A stretch of 64,000 bases of DNA from Terfezia claveryi (Eukaryota; Ascomycota; Pezizomycetes; Pezizales; Pezizaceae): NCBI GenBank assembly GCA_015179025.1, contig WHUX01000064.1, positions 221,064 to 285,063 on the forward strand, read 5' to 3'. Each line of letters opens with the position of its first letter. Position 1 is the stretch's first letter. Under the pieces are notes generated by a model that saw nothing but the letters and a program-made list of their open reading frames with translations, ran no database searches and was not told the DNA's origin. A program made the translations under genes and the position numbers. Of this stretch, positions 32,409 to 43,571 are shown in pieces.

Positions 32409-33619
32409 TCACTTTCTACAACCCCCTCCTCTCCGCCCTCTCCCCCGCCGCCAGCTCCGCTGGAGTAAGCAACTGGATTCCCAACTCTGCCGGCGAACTC
32501 CCACCTGCTCGGGTTTATTCCCCTGTGCCGGACTCAGATACGCACTCCCCACATGCAACATATTCGGCGGGGCGTAATAACTCCCAATCCTCGCATCACC
32601 CCGAGAGTAATTATAATAACTCGCCGTAACCTGCTGCACCCGCGACCCCGCACCGACACCACCACTATCACCATACTGCATACTTTCATGGCCACCCAGC
32701 TGACTATACTCCAACAGCCCTTGACTCTGTCGTTGCACCACCTCCTTTGGTGTACTAGGTCCACACTTCTCATTCCGCCACTTCCCAAGCCAGTAGAATA
32801 CAAGCCCAAAAGCCACCACCGCCGTGACTGCGCCTAGGGAGATTCCAACAGTCGCTCCGGTGGAGAGTGTATCTTGGGAATTTTTCTTCTTCGAGGATGA
32901 GGTTTGCTTATTGATGGTTTCGCTGGGGAATGGCTCTCCGGGGGAGAGCTGGTACTGGGCTGCTTTTGAATTTGCGATGAATGTGGAGAGGGGTTTGTCC
33001 GCGGTGGGGTTGATGACTCCGACCATACCCCATTCCGTGCAGGAATCGACGGCGGAGCAGTAGAAGAAGACGGGGTCGGTTGTGTCGACTTTCCAGGACC
33101 ATGTTGGTGGCTGGCAAGGGGAATCTTATATCAGTCTCAATTGCTCTCATATATGTATAGGGGTTGGAAGCTTACGTTCTCAGGGACAGAGTGCATAGGA
33201 AAGAACCCAGAAAAGAATCCCGTTTCTTTCGGATACATTTTCTCCCTAGGTATACACGGAGCGTCGTATTCTGCACGAACGACAGAGTGGTTTTGGGGGT
33301 AGAATTCGAATTTAATGACGTCTCCTACGGCGGCTTTGAGGCTGCTGGGGCTGAACGCATGGGCAGCCTAGAAATCTCATTAGCTCTCGTGCGCGGCGGG
33401 GGGAAGTTGGCTTGGGTGAATGCTTACACGACCAGCGGTGATGATATGTGTTGTGCCCCCTGGGGAGGGCTGGATGTCGGTTGGTTCCAGCCGGCCCATG
33501 GTGGGGTATATTCTTGCGGTTGGTCTGGAGAGTGAAATTGGTGCCAGGAGGAGAATTGTTAGGAGGTATAGGCTGAGTATAGGGCTTGGCTGCCTGGATG
33601 TTATTCGTAATTGTGCCAT
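32409..33619 (-). CDS. Membrane-anchored extracellular cupredoxin-like protein
   Basis: Three phase-0 exons, 33428-33619, 33176-33367 and 32409-33110, give 361 aa. Residues 1-32 are a signal peptide (LSLYLLTILLLAPISLSRP). A cupredoxin domain covers about residues 55-160, with HAFSPSSLKAAVGDVIKFEF, NHSVV, a downstream PC, the GFFSGF motif, then PPTWSWKV, PVFFYCSAVDSC, WGMVGVINP. His (NHSV), Cys (FYC) and Met (GMV) fit three copper ligands of blue-copper folds. The fungal family usually has HC where this protein reads SC, so the second His ligand is lost and copper binding is uncertain. A Ser/Lys spacer precedes a transmembrane helix at about 213-236 (VGISLGAVTAVVAFGLVFYW) and a cytosolic tail of about 125 residues rich in Gly, Ser and Tyr. 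This layout is common in fungal extracellular serine-rich proteins of the cell surface; the biological role is not known to me. Confidence 0.85.
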
Positions 33620-34487
33620 ATTCTCCAGCTCTTACACCAAAAATGTGTCCTTCTTCCCAAGCCCCACTTCAAATTCAGAATATCAAGTGAGGAGAGGAGA
33701 CCAAAGTCCGAATATATGTGGCCACTTGTCTGGGTATATGGGTATATAGGTATGGTCGGTTTGAGAAAAAAAGGAAATAGTCCCAAAAAAACTGGGTCGA
33801 ATCAACAGCTCCTCAGTTAATGTCCAATTCTTCTTCCCTCTATTCACTTGAATAGTACTTGTGTATTCGGGTACCCTTTTTCCAAGTTCCTGATATCCAA
33901 ACCATAGACTGAAACACTGGACAATTGAAAATGGTCGATAACAACGAACCCACAAATGGGGATAGACAAATTGATATATCCCCCGCCAAAATAATCATCG
34001 ACGTCGACACGCCCTCATGGTCATGGATCTAAACGCCATCGAGTGAGCCCAAACTCCCTCTCGGGCCATTGCTCTATTAATACCCAGTCTCGCGTTTACT
34101 CTTATACGTCCAGACCCTGTGTCGACGTTTCAGTGGAACCGTCTTAGCAGGTACCTGTGTATTCTTGACCAGCGCTTATGGGATTAAAGCCCTCTGGGAA
34201 CCAGGCTTCAATGTCAATTCCCGGTACTTCAGCCCATTGAGATTAATTGGTCTCACATAAGGACGTCGGGGGAAGCATAAGGACATCGGAGGGAGGTTAA
34301 AAGTAGGAACGTTGACACCGGGGGTTCCTACTTTGGCGCCTTCTAAGCCCCGCCTCAAACGCCCAGGCTTGGCAACACCGCGCCAAGGGTCACTCTATCT
34401 CTCAACTAAACCGGATCAATCGGCTAATCACCATCGCCAAACGTTCGACCCCCCTCCATTTCACTCCCCCCCGCTCACTCTCCCACC
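33620..34487. other. Divergent upstream region
   Basis: It lies between the cupredoxin gene (-) and TAF8 (+) and probably contains both promoters. No gene is recognised. The last 100 bp before TAF8 are CT-rich. Confidence 0.4.
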
Positions 34488-35575
34488 ATGGCCCACCAAC
34501 CCGAACCACCAGCAAAGCGTCGGCGGAGACGAGTACCAGTTCCCCCTCCCCCGCGGCACCCCGACGCCGCGGCCATCATCACCGAAGATCTCGCAGCGGA
34601 CATGGTCAACCGTGCGAATGCGCAGATTCTCCAGACCGTTGGACTCACCGGGTGTACGCGGGTCGCGCAGGAGAGTCTAAGATCTCTCGTTGAGGATTGT
34701 ATGCTTGCTCACTACGCTACCACTTCTCTACACTGCACCCTAGAAACAAAAAAGGATTTGCTGACCTCTGACCTCTGGGGTAATTAAAAGACATGCTCAG
34801 CATGATGCAAGAAGTTCAACGGTTCGCTCACGCACAGCGCCGCACGCGGCCGACGGTCGTAGATTTCCAGCAGATGCTCCTTCAGAAGAACATCTCGATC
34901 AACGACCTCGACGATGAGATGCAGCGTGTACCATCCACCCCTCCAATACCACTACCCCCACCACCGCTCATGTCCCGGGAGGAAAGGGATTTTATGAGAA
35001 ACCCAGCTACTGTGCGGGATCTTCTCGGTGCGGGGCTCGATGGAGGAGCCGATAACAGGCTCTATATCCCCGACCACCTCCCCTCGTTCCCGAGCAAACA
35101 CACCTACCTCACCACACCAGTCTTCACCGAGCGGCCTAAGGAGCCCCGTGTGATTAGGGAAATGGCAACGCAGGAGGCAATGTTAGCTGAGAGTGCACTT
35201 CGGAAGATTTTGGCTGCCGCGGCAGGGGGGAATAACAAGAGAAAGGCGCCGAAGGAAGATGTGGAAGGGGAGGAGGAGGGCAACGAAACTGTGCTGGCTG
35301 TGACTCCATCGGAGTTGAAGAAGAAAAAGAGACGCGAGATTTGGGAGAATACGTTCAATGCCATCAAAGCATTAGAAGAGTCGGAGGCGAAATTGCCTAA
35401 CGGGAGTGGCGACCATTTCTTTGCTGGCGGTGGTGGGGGAGGGAGGGTGGTGGCTAAGGGGAAGGGGAAGGAGGCGGTGGATGCGAATGTTTGGTTGGAG
35501 GTTATTGTCAATGCAGATAGTCAGTACTGGAGGGGAGGTGGGACAGGGAAGACGCTGAAAGGAAGGCAGGCGTAA
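34488..35575 (+). CDS. TAF8: TFIID subunit TAF8
   Basis: Exons 34488-34698 and 34791-35575 (intron 92 nt, splitting a Tyr codon) give 331 aa. The N-terminus is Pro/Arg-rich (AKRRRRRVPVPPPP). A histone-fold domain follows at about residues 25-125 (GCTRVAQESLRSLVED, MLSMMQEVQRFAHAQRRTRP, then TVVDFQQMLLQKNI). The TAF8 C-terminal domain follows: LPSFPSKHTYLTTPVFTERP, VIREMATQEAMLAESALRKI. Both are diagnostic. TAF8 pairs with TAF10 by its histone fold, docks TAF2 into TFIID and helps recruit RNA polymerase II to promoters in the nucleus. The C-terminus is Lys-, Glu- and Gly-rich and low in complexity. The ATG at 34488 sits in a good context (CCACC before ATGG). Nothing is broken. Confidence 0.92.
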
Positions 35576-36009
35576 CTCCGTTTGTTTGGGGTCTGTCTAT
35601 CGAGTTCTACCTTTCCACGCGTTTGTCTACATGCACTAATTTGCCCTTTCTCTCGTTCACTGCTTGGATTATATCATTGGGTCGGGGTTTGCTTTTTTTT
35701 TTGCTCTTTCGGAGTTTACGTTTTGCTTTTCTTTGGTGTGCAGCATGTATACACTGTGAATCTTGATTGTTATACAACAAATAATTACTTGTACTATACA
35801 ATTATATATTTTAATCTATCTAGGGGAAAAAATAGGGAATTCTACATCATGCACACTGTACCTAGGTAGTCAGCTGATAAGAAGTATGATCTTGCCAGTG
35901 GAGGAGGGAAGTGGGAGATTTTGAAAGAAGCTCACTTTGTGCAAAGGTAGTCCCAACCCCACGGGTTCCTCCCTTCAGGTCATAAAATAGTCCTCCTCGA
36001 TCATAAGTA
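35576..36009. other. Intergenic between convergent TAF8 and SOM1
   Basis: 3' flanks of two convergent genes; T-rich, no coding frame supported. Confidence 0.5.
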
Positions 36010-36409
36010 TCATGTATACCCCTGATACTTCTCCAACTCCGTAACCTCCACCATCACAGTCATACACCTACTGCCTTTGTTAGCCCCCCCCTCCCCCCCC
36101 CAAACGGCCCACAAGGGAGACACTTTACTTTCGAAACAGCCTCACAACCGGCCTACACTTGATTTTCCCCTCCCCATCCTGACCGAGCTCCACGTCGCAT
36201 TTATACTGGACCAGTTCGTACAGAGGGCATTTCTCGTCGACGGCTTTGAGCGTGTGGAGGTGTTCCCCCTCGAGCGCCTCTTTGTGCGCCCTGGGATGGC
36301 GTGGGGCTTTGGGTTTGGGATGGGGACGGGAGGCGAAGCGCTGGGGGAGCTGGGTGGTGGGGAAGATGTGCGGGAGGTGGTGCCAGGGGAAGGAGGTGGA
36401 GGTGGACAT
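36010..36409 (-). CDS. SOM1: SOM1-like mitochondrial inner membrane peptidase-associated protein, twin CX9C
   Basis: Exons 36129-36409 and 36010-36067 (intron 61 nt) give 112 aa. The start is the Met of MSTSTSFPWHH; the frame is open further upstream but only Pro/Gln-rich. The C-terminal half has EKCPLYELVQYKC and IKCRPVVRLFRKC, i.e. two C-x9-C motifs, the last Cys codon being completed by exon 2. CPL.ELVQY.C and VRLFRKC match the Som1 family, which in yeast associates with the inner membrane peptidase Imp1/Imp2 and is needed for maturation of some proteins sorted to the intermembrane space. Twin CX9C proteins fold by two disulfides via Mia40. Without the splice the ORF would end one residue before the fourth Cys, which is strong support for the intron. 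Confidence 0.82.
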
Positions 36410-36986
36410 GTTGGGTGGGGGTGGGGTGGGGTAGGGGTTTGCGTGTGGGGTTGGTTGAGATATTTGGTCCCTACAGAATTGGGACAAGGCGATATTGGTT
36501 AATTATTACTCCGAAATATATAAATTGCGCACCGGCACCGGTAGCGAAACATTGGGCAGAAGTTTAAATGGCATGCCAAAAAAAAAAATTATTTATAATA
36601 ATAATAATACAGAGAATAAAAATAAGAATAAAAATAGAAACTTCACCTGGAACCTCATCGCAAATAATCCAGCTTTTACCATCTTGCTTCTCTGCTGAGA
36701 TAGTACTTCAAGTTGGCAGACGCAAACATTCACCGTTAAACAAACAAGCGGAGATTTTTGTTTCCCTGGCGGAATGCACAGGTGGATAAACAAACGTCTT
36801 TCCCTTCCAATTGTAACAACAACCTCCTCTTCATATCCAATTCTCACCCGGAATTGGACTCGCCTTGGGTTTAATCCCACGTTCACAATCCTTTCCTTAA
36901 ACCTAAGCTCTCGCACTACTAGTCCCGTGCGGCGACAACAACAACAATCCCACCACCAACATCTCAAACCCCCATATCACCACACC
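36410..36986. other. Divergent upstream region of SOM1 and RKI1
   Basis: It contains an A/T-rich simple stretch (about 36590-36650, AAT and AAATA units) and no supported ORF. Probable promoters of both genes. Confidence 0.4.
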
Positions 36987-37833
36987 ATGTTCACCATTCC
37001 CCCCCCGGGGCCTCCCTCTCCCCCGTCGAATCCGCAAAACGCCAAGCCGCCTACATCGCTGTCGACACGCACTTCCCTCGGCCCAGCCCCTCCCCACCAC
37101 ACCCATACTGATCGGGATCGGCTCAGGCAGCACCGTAATCTACGTCGTCGAGCGGATTCTCCAACTCCCCTCCTCCCTCCTCTCGCAATGCATCTTTGTT
37201 CCCACGGGCTACCAATCCCGGGAACTTATCCTCTCCGGGTCGCTTCCCCTAGGCGACATTGATTTGCACAACCACCTGCACGTTGCATTCGACGGGGCCG
37301 ACGAGGTCGACCCCGCGCTCAACTGCATCAAGGGCGGCGGTGCATGCCTCTTCCAGGAGAAGCTCGTCGCGGTGAAAGCGGACAAGTTTGTCGTTGTGGC
37401 AGATTTTAGGAAAATCAGTAGTAGCTTGAGTACGGCCTATGCCCCGGTGTGCCCATCGAGGTGGTGCCCCAGGCGGTCAGCTGGGTCACAAAGAGGCTCT
37501 TGGAATTGGGGCGGTTAACCCAAAGCTGAGAATGGGTGGGATGGCAAAGGCGGGCCCGTGTGTCACGGATAATGGGAATTTTATTATCGATGCGCCGTTT
37601 CACGATGGGTGCGTGCTGGGGAAGCAGGGGAAGGGGAGGAGGTGGTCGATGGGAAGGGGGCGAAGGAGAGTGGGGTGGGAGATACGAGAACGGTGGAGAG
37701 GTTGGCGGAGGAGATTAAGAAGATTGTCGGGGTAGTGGAGCATGGCATATTTTGTAAGGGGAATGCGAAGGCTGTGGTGGCGTATTTTGGGATGGAGGAT
37801 GGCACTGTGGCGACGAGGGCGGAGGAGGCGTAG
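36987..37833 (+). pseudogene. RKI1: Ribose-5-phosphate isomerase A with five frameshifts (pseudogene or sequence error)
   Basis: The protein is recognisable across six frame segments: MFTIPPPG; SPVESAKRQAAYIAVDTHF; the long 37108-37440 piece with GIGSGSTVIYVVERI, FVPTGYQSREL, HVAFDGADEVDPALN, IKGGGACLFQEKLVAVKADK and VVADFRK; VPIEVVPQAVSWVTKRLLEL; NPKLRMGGMAKAG, VTDNGNFIIDA; and GVVEHGIFCKGNAKAVVA to the stop at 37833. These are the phosphate loop, the DGADEVD and KGGGACL.QEK active-site motifs of RpiA, the pentose-phosphate enzyme that interconverts ribose-5-P and ribulose-5-P in the cytosol. Each change of frame is -1. At least four of the five are explained by one G missing from a G run (near 37007, 37446, 37510 and 37636). 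All catalytic motifs are intact. Because this enzyme is normally essential, either a second copy exists or the assembly has homopolymer errors. No other domain breaks are visible. Confidence 0.8.
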
Positions 37834-38569
37834 ATTTGGGGCAGTATGTTGGGAATCAGGGAGGGAAAGATCAAATAAATTTTTGGGATCTGTACTTATA
37901 AGTATCTCTTGTCCATCTTTCTGGCAGCTTGTTGAGATATTGACGCCAGCTGGTTTTGGGGGATTGGGTGCTATAGATTCTGTGTGGAGAACAGATGCTA
38001 TAGATGTGATCTCCATATCTCCTCCAAACACCAGAAGAAAGGGCATCTCCAATCCAATACCTCACTGCGCATTATCTCCAGACCTGAACCCCCATCCTGA
38101 ATATGCTTGCCTCGTAGTTGTTCCTCGTCTGGAGTCCATGGCTTGGAGTTGTGGTATTCCGGTAGTTGGTGTCGCCATATGGAGAAACTTGGAACCTGGA
38201 ATTCGCAAGTAGAACGAACTTTGAAGGCGTGACACTTGAAACATACCTTGTATGAACTGATTGAACTATTCCTACTCTTCTATCATTTCCGGTGCCCAAA
38301 TTCAGACCCACAATTACTGTGCTGCATCTTAAGTATAGGGTAGTCTCAAGGGTAGTCTGGCTTGGTATTTCTGTACCTTACGTATGCCCTGGCCAAAAAT
38401 TTATAGATACCACACACACTTACCTAACTGCTTCAATCCACTGTAGTCTGGTTTCCTTCACCCAGTCACCCAGTCTCCTCCCTGGTCTTCAGATTCCCAC
38501 GGCCAATCTGGTCTCCCTCGGCATCACCATCGGCTGTGATAGCTTGCGAGAAGGCAGTCTAGATATAAG
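37834..38569. other. Intergenic, no gene seen
   Basis: It lies between RKI1 and DML1 on the same strand. An AGTCTGG motif recurs (about 38342, 38354, 38443). The last 200 bp likely hold the DML1 promoter. Confidence 0.4.
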
Positions 38570-40583
38570 ATGCACGAGATTGTTACTCTTCAACTGGGGC
38601 ATTGCGCGAATTATCTTGCCACGCATTTCTGGAATACGCAGGTATGTGTGGCTACCAGGACTAATACAAATCTCACTACTTGATTTTTGGGATAGCCACA
38701 GGAATTATCAAGCAGCAGGGAAATGCAGGTCGTCTCAGCAGGACTGTCTAACTTCACCCCATACTAAACAGCAATCGTACTTCACGTATGGCGAAGACAC
38801 CGAGCCAACTCCGATTGACCATGATGTGCACTTTCGGGCTGGCATCGGAGCCGGAGGCATCGAGACATACACCCCTAGGGCCTTGATATATGATCTCAAA
38901 GGTTTTTGATTCCAATCAGGCTTTTCTTCCCGTTCCCTGCTGCAGAAAATGTACGTGTGCTGATCTCAATGGGCATCTCAATTGGCTAAAGGCGGTTTTG
39001 GGTCAATGAAAAAGATCAACGCCCTATATGACATAGACGAGGGCCAGATGGACAAGAATCAAGCGGTGATATGGTATCGGTTCATCAGCAATAATGAGAT
39101 GGTTTGTCCAAGACTGACGTTGCTAGGAACGACAATGTTATCGTGCAGAAGGAGCCGGAGATCGGCGTACATCCGTATATTACAAGTTTGGAGTTGGTTG
39201 GTTCCACCGTTCTTTTGTGTGCGCGGCCTTCTAACGGCTTAGAGATACAGGGAACAAAGCCCCCACCACTGACCACCGATTCTGTGCGATACTGGAGTGA
39301 TTTCAACGCTCTATACTACCACCCTCGCTCGATTGTCCAGTTATATCAATATGCTGTCAACTCCACCTTGTCACCATTCGAGGATTACACCGACGGTCGG
39401 GAACTGTTTAACTCAATTGACAAGGTGCGAACATAGGTGCTAATCTACTGGCACAAATAGCTTGATATTGATGTTAAAAATAGGAATATGACGTATTAGA
39501 CAGAGATGTTCGATACTTTGCAGAGGAGTGTGATCAAATGCAAGGCATTCAAATCTTCACAACTACTGATGATGGATGGGGAGGATTTGCATCAGAGTAC
39601 GTGTTGGCTTTGAGGGAAGAGTATCCTAAAACGGAACTATGGACGTGGGGCATTGAGCGTGGCGAGAAAGTACCAATGGTATGCAATCACCTGAAGCTAC
39701 CTGCTGACGGAGCGGTCCTTGTCTCACAAGCTGACACTAATAGCAGGGAAAAAGAATCTCCAGAGCCGTAGCTCTCGCCAATGCCCTCAGTGCCCTGGTG
39801 CCCCTCAGTTCTATTTACGTACCCCTCGTCAGTCCACCAATCAACGTTTTGAAGTCCATTGAGATGGATCCGACATCCCAGTGGCACAGATCAGCATTTC
39901 TTTCCACTGCAATGGAGACAGTGACTTTGCAAACAAGAATGAAAGCCAATGCCAAGCTGGCAGATCTTAGTGCAACACTGAACACTAGCGGCTCTCGGAA
40001 CATAAGTCTCATATCCATGACAGTGCCAACGGGTTCCACACGAGCAGGGGAGAATGATTGGCGACATGGAAGCATGACGATTATTGATTCCGCGCTTGAG
40101 CCGCACGTCGCTGATCTCTCTTGGACTGGGAACCGTCCCGAGAAACATTTATTTTCAAGCGTGAAGGTATCAAGAGGGATAATGGAGGTTGATTCTACGC
40201 CCGGAAAATCCGAAGATTATGCAATCCCTCAACGGTTAGTGCTTTCATACAGTGGCTATACCGGTTATTCCTGGTAGTGCATTTGGAACTGGAAAAGGTT
40301 CCACTAACACATGTGACCTAGCAGGGATTTTTACACCAAGTTGGCCTATCCGATTTTGGATAGCTTTCCAAATATCTTTGTCGGGCGCAAAGATTCCTTG
40401 TCGGTGGTATCCTCGTTGCGGACGTCGTCCGCCGCTACGGAGACGCTTCGGAGGATACGAGACACAGTTCTACGTTATGCACCGTTGGATGATAGGGAAA
40501 ATCTCTACAATGAGCTAAGCGGCTTTTCGTCCGCGTATGAGGAGGGTTGGGATAGTGGGAGTGATACTGGCGAAGATTACTGA
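38570..40583 (+). CDS. DML1: DML1/Misato, tubulin-like protein of mitochondrial DNA inheritance
   Basis: Seven exons: 38570-38641, 38772-38901, 38992-39073, 39127-39424, 39484-39678, 39747-40234 and 40325-40583, all GT..AG with matching phases, giving 507 aa. Diagnostic blocks are [20 protein letters not shown] (start), [60 protein letters not shown], then [40 protein letters not shown]. These correspond to the Misato segment II region and the tubulin-like region. In yeast Dml1 is essential for mitochondrial partitioning and mtDNA inheritance; in animals Misato acts in mitochondrial morphology and cytoskeleton assembly. The C-terminus ends in the acidic [14 protein letters not shown]. The first intron (130 nt) is long for this gene, and the acceptor of the last intron could be six or so bases upstream; otherwise no anomaly. 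Confidence 0.93.
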
Positions 40584-41398
40584 GCTGTAGGTAGGGATAT
40601 GAAAGGCGAATATATTACGATTTTTTCATCTCTCTGTGTCTGTGCCCACAACTTGCTTGCCCCTGACCCGTTAGCTTTTGCTTCTGCATAGGCTCTGTCA
40701 AGGTACTTCTTCCTTAATTTCGCTTCTCGTCATAGAGGTTACCCAAGAGCATTTAACCATAAATGTGTGCTGCTAATTTTAAATAACAGAGTTATGGATG
40801 TGTGTTTTCTCGGAAACGAGGATTCCCGGCTGTCAGATTCCTAAGTGCGGAATCTATTCGGTCAACCATCCACCACGTTCTGGAATGTTGGATTAACCAA
40901 TGCATACTGCCGACGACCAGCTATCGCTCGATACGGTTTGCCAACCCTCGATACGGGTCGAAGTTGTGTCCCTAGGTATAAAGTACAACGCTGGCATGAA
41001 ATCTCAAGCCAGCCTAGATATAGGTGCAAGCCCTAATGATGTGGGTCCATGTGGTGAATGGTTCCATCGTTCGCTTTTGAATCAACGAGGTAGCGGGTAC
41101 TGCTGCGCTTCTGGCCTAATCTAGGTGGGGATATCACCCCGAACTACTTATTCTCTCAAGGACGTTATGCTGACCGTCTTTGGTCAGCCTTCCTAGGGTC
41201 CTTGGTGTTTTAAATGCTGAGGGCCCTCCTCGTCTGTACTGCTATTCACCACCTCACACTTCTCTGCGCACTCGCTGGGTTCTATCGCTCCCCACTTGTA
41301 TGCTACATTCGTTATCATACAATTTCTTCCTCTCCTCCCCCGTGGCTCTATTATTACTACATCCCTTCCTACCTAGTTAATTTTATACGTAATTCAGG
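40584..41398. other. Intergenic / promoter of the GPI protein gene
   Basis: No coding sequence is supported. The 120 bp before the ATG at 41399 are CT-rich (tcctctcctcccc), as in strongly expressed fungal promoters. Confidence 0.4.
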
Positions 41399-43571
41399 AT
41401 GGTCAAAATTGTTTATCTGCTTTCGCTACTTGCATTGGCCCCTGCTGGCTTTGCTGCCCCCAATGGTCAGGATGAGAGTTCTATGATTGCACGCTCTTTC
41501 GAAGGCGTTGAGAAAGCTGTTCTCGTTTCCAGGTATATCAATGGAGAGATGTCGGAATTAGAAGAGAGGACTTTCTGCAGGCGCTATGAGGATGATTGTG
41601 AAGATAGGAACACCAAGAAGATGACGACGGAGGAGCCAGTGACCGCCACAGATTATGATGAGGAAAACACCCCAATTCCCACTCCTGAGACGACCACGGA
41701 TTATGAGACTCCGGATGAGCCAACTCCAACACCAACACCTCCAACCGAGGAGACTACCACTGATTGCGAGACCATCGAGGAGCCAACCCCAACTCCGACT
41801 GACGAGACCACTACGGACTGTGAGACTACCGAGGAGCCAACTCCTCTTCCTACTGACACCACTACAGTCGGTGACGTGACTGATACTCCAACTGTCACCC
41901 CAAATGAGACTACCACCGAGTGCGAGGAGATCGAGGAGCCCACTCCTACTCCTACCGATGCCACCACAATCGGTGATGTGACTGTCACCCCAACAGAGAC
42001 TCCAACAGAGACTCCAACAGAGACTGAGACCACCACTGAATGCGAGGAGACTGAGGAGGCCACTCCAGCCCCAACTTACTCCACCACTGTCGCTCCTGAG
42101 CCAGAGACCACTCCCTACGAGACTCTGACTACAAATGTTCTCCCAGTCCCAGAGACCACCCCGTGCTCCACTGACATTTATGTATCGACCACTGTTGCTC
42201 CAGAGCCAGAGACCACTCCCTACGAGACTGTGACTACCACTGTTGTCCCAGTCCCGGAGACCACCCCGTGCTCCACTGACGTTTATGTCTCGACCACTGT
42301 TGCTCCCGAGCCAGAGACCACTCCCTACGAGACTGTGACTACCACTGTTGTCCCAGTCCCGGAGACCACCCCGTGCTCCACTGACGTTTATGTCTCGACC
42401 ACTGTTGCTCCCGAGCCAGAGACCACTCCCTACGAGACTGTGACTACCACTGTTGTCCCAGTCCCAGAGACTACCCCGTGCTCCACTGACGTTGATGTCT
42501 CGACTACTGTTGCTCCAGAGCCAGAGATCACTCCCTACGAGGTTGATGTGACTGTCACCGTTGCCCCAATCCCAGAGACTACCCCCTCTTCCACTGACGT
42601 CGATATCTCTACCACCGTTGTCCCAGAGCCAGAGACTACCACCCCTTGCTCCACTGACGTTCCCCCACCCTACGCCCCACAGTCAGAAACTTCCACCGTT
42701 ATTTCTCCTGAGCCAGAGACAACGTACGCCCCAGAGCCAGAAACCTCCACCGTTATTTCTCCTGAGCCAGAGACAACGTACGCCCCAGAGTCAGAAACCT
42801 CCACCGTTATTGCTCCTGAGCTAGAGACAACGTACGCCCCAGAGCCAGAAACCTCCACCGTTGTTGATCCTGAGCCAGAGACAACGTACGCCCCAGAGCC
42901 AGAAACCTCCACCGTTGTTGATCCTGAGCCAGAGACAACGTACGCCCCAGAGCCAGAAACCTCCACCGTTGTTGATCCTGAGCCAGAGACAACGTACGCC
43001 CCAGAGCCAGAAACCCCCACTGTTGTTGATCCTGAGCCAGAGACAACGTACGCCCCAGAGCCAGAAACCCCCACCGTTGTTGATCCTGAGCCAGAGACAA
43101 CGTACGCCCCAGAGCCAGAAACCCCCACCGTTGTTGATCCTGAGCCAGAGACAACGTACGCCCCAGAGCCAGAAACCTCCACCGTTATTGCTCCTGAGCC
43201 AGAGACAACCACCCCATGCGATACCGTGACTGTTCCCCCCACTACTCTCATCACTGTGACTCGTCCTGTCTGTACTGATGGCCCCGATATCTGCAACCCT
43301 GGCCCAACCTACACTCCTCCAGCTCCCTATCCATCTGGTAGCAGCACCACCCCTGCCCCTGTTGATGTCTAGTAAGTAAAACCAACCGCATTATGGAATC
43401 TAACAGTTCAAATGCTAACAATTCAATAGCCCAACCCCAACTGCTAACAACACCGTTTCTTCCTACCCATCAGGCACCCCACCACCCACCGCTGAGGGTG
43501 CCGCCGCTTCCCTCAAGCCCAGCATCTTCGCCCTCTTCGCTGTTGCCGCTGGTCTCCTTGCCTTTGTCTAG
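41399..43571 (+). CDS. GPI-anchored Thr/Pro/Glu-rich tandem-repeat cell-surface protein
   Basis: Exons 41399-43371 and 43430-43571 (intron 58 nt) give 704 aa. There is a clear signal peptide (VKIVYLLSLLALAPAGFAA) and a short unique region with two Cys (about residues 60-67). A long extended region begins with imperfect ETTTDCE..EEPTPTPT units, followed by a 35-aa repeat (STTVAPEPETTPYETVTTT...) and an 18-aa repeat (YAPEPETSTVVDPEPETT, about ten copies). A Cys-containing block (VTRPVCTDGPDICNPGPTY) comes before the intron. Exon 2 supplies a GPI signal: small residues (EGAAAS) and a hydrophobic tail (IFALFAVAAGLLAFV) ending at the stop. Without splicing the GPI signal is lost. The protein is likely heavily O-mannosylated and linked to the wall or plasma membrane. 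Function beyond a structural or adhesive surface role cannot be inferred. Confidence 0.88.
42079..42660 (+). repeat. 105-bp coding minisatellite
   Basis: Period 105 bp (35 aa), about five copies starting near 42079, 42186, 42291, 42396 and 42501; the middle copies are almost identical, which suggests recent expansion or homogenisation. Confidence 0.85.
42673..43210 (+). repeat. 54-bp coding minisatellite
   Basis: About ten copies of an 18-codon unit with near-identical DNA (CCAGAGCCAGAAAC...). Because the unit is a multiple of three with no stops on either strand, long antisense ORFs arise here by chance. Confidence 0.9.

Noticed and set aside
36077..36502. 141-codon plus-strand ORF over SOM1
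   Set aside because: It is the antisense of the SOM1 exon; Gly/Trp-rich shadow composition from CCC-rich coding sequence.
42670..43296. 208-codon open frame on the minus strand within the GPI-protein repeats
   Set aside because: It is the antisense of a stop-free 54-bp tandem repeat; the same length arises on both strands by period alone.
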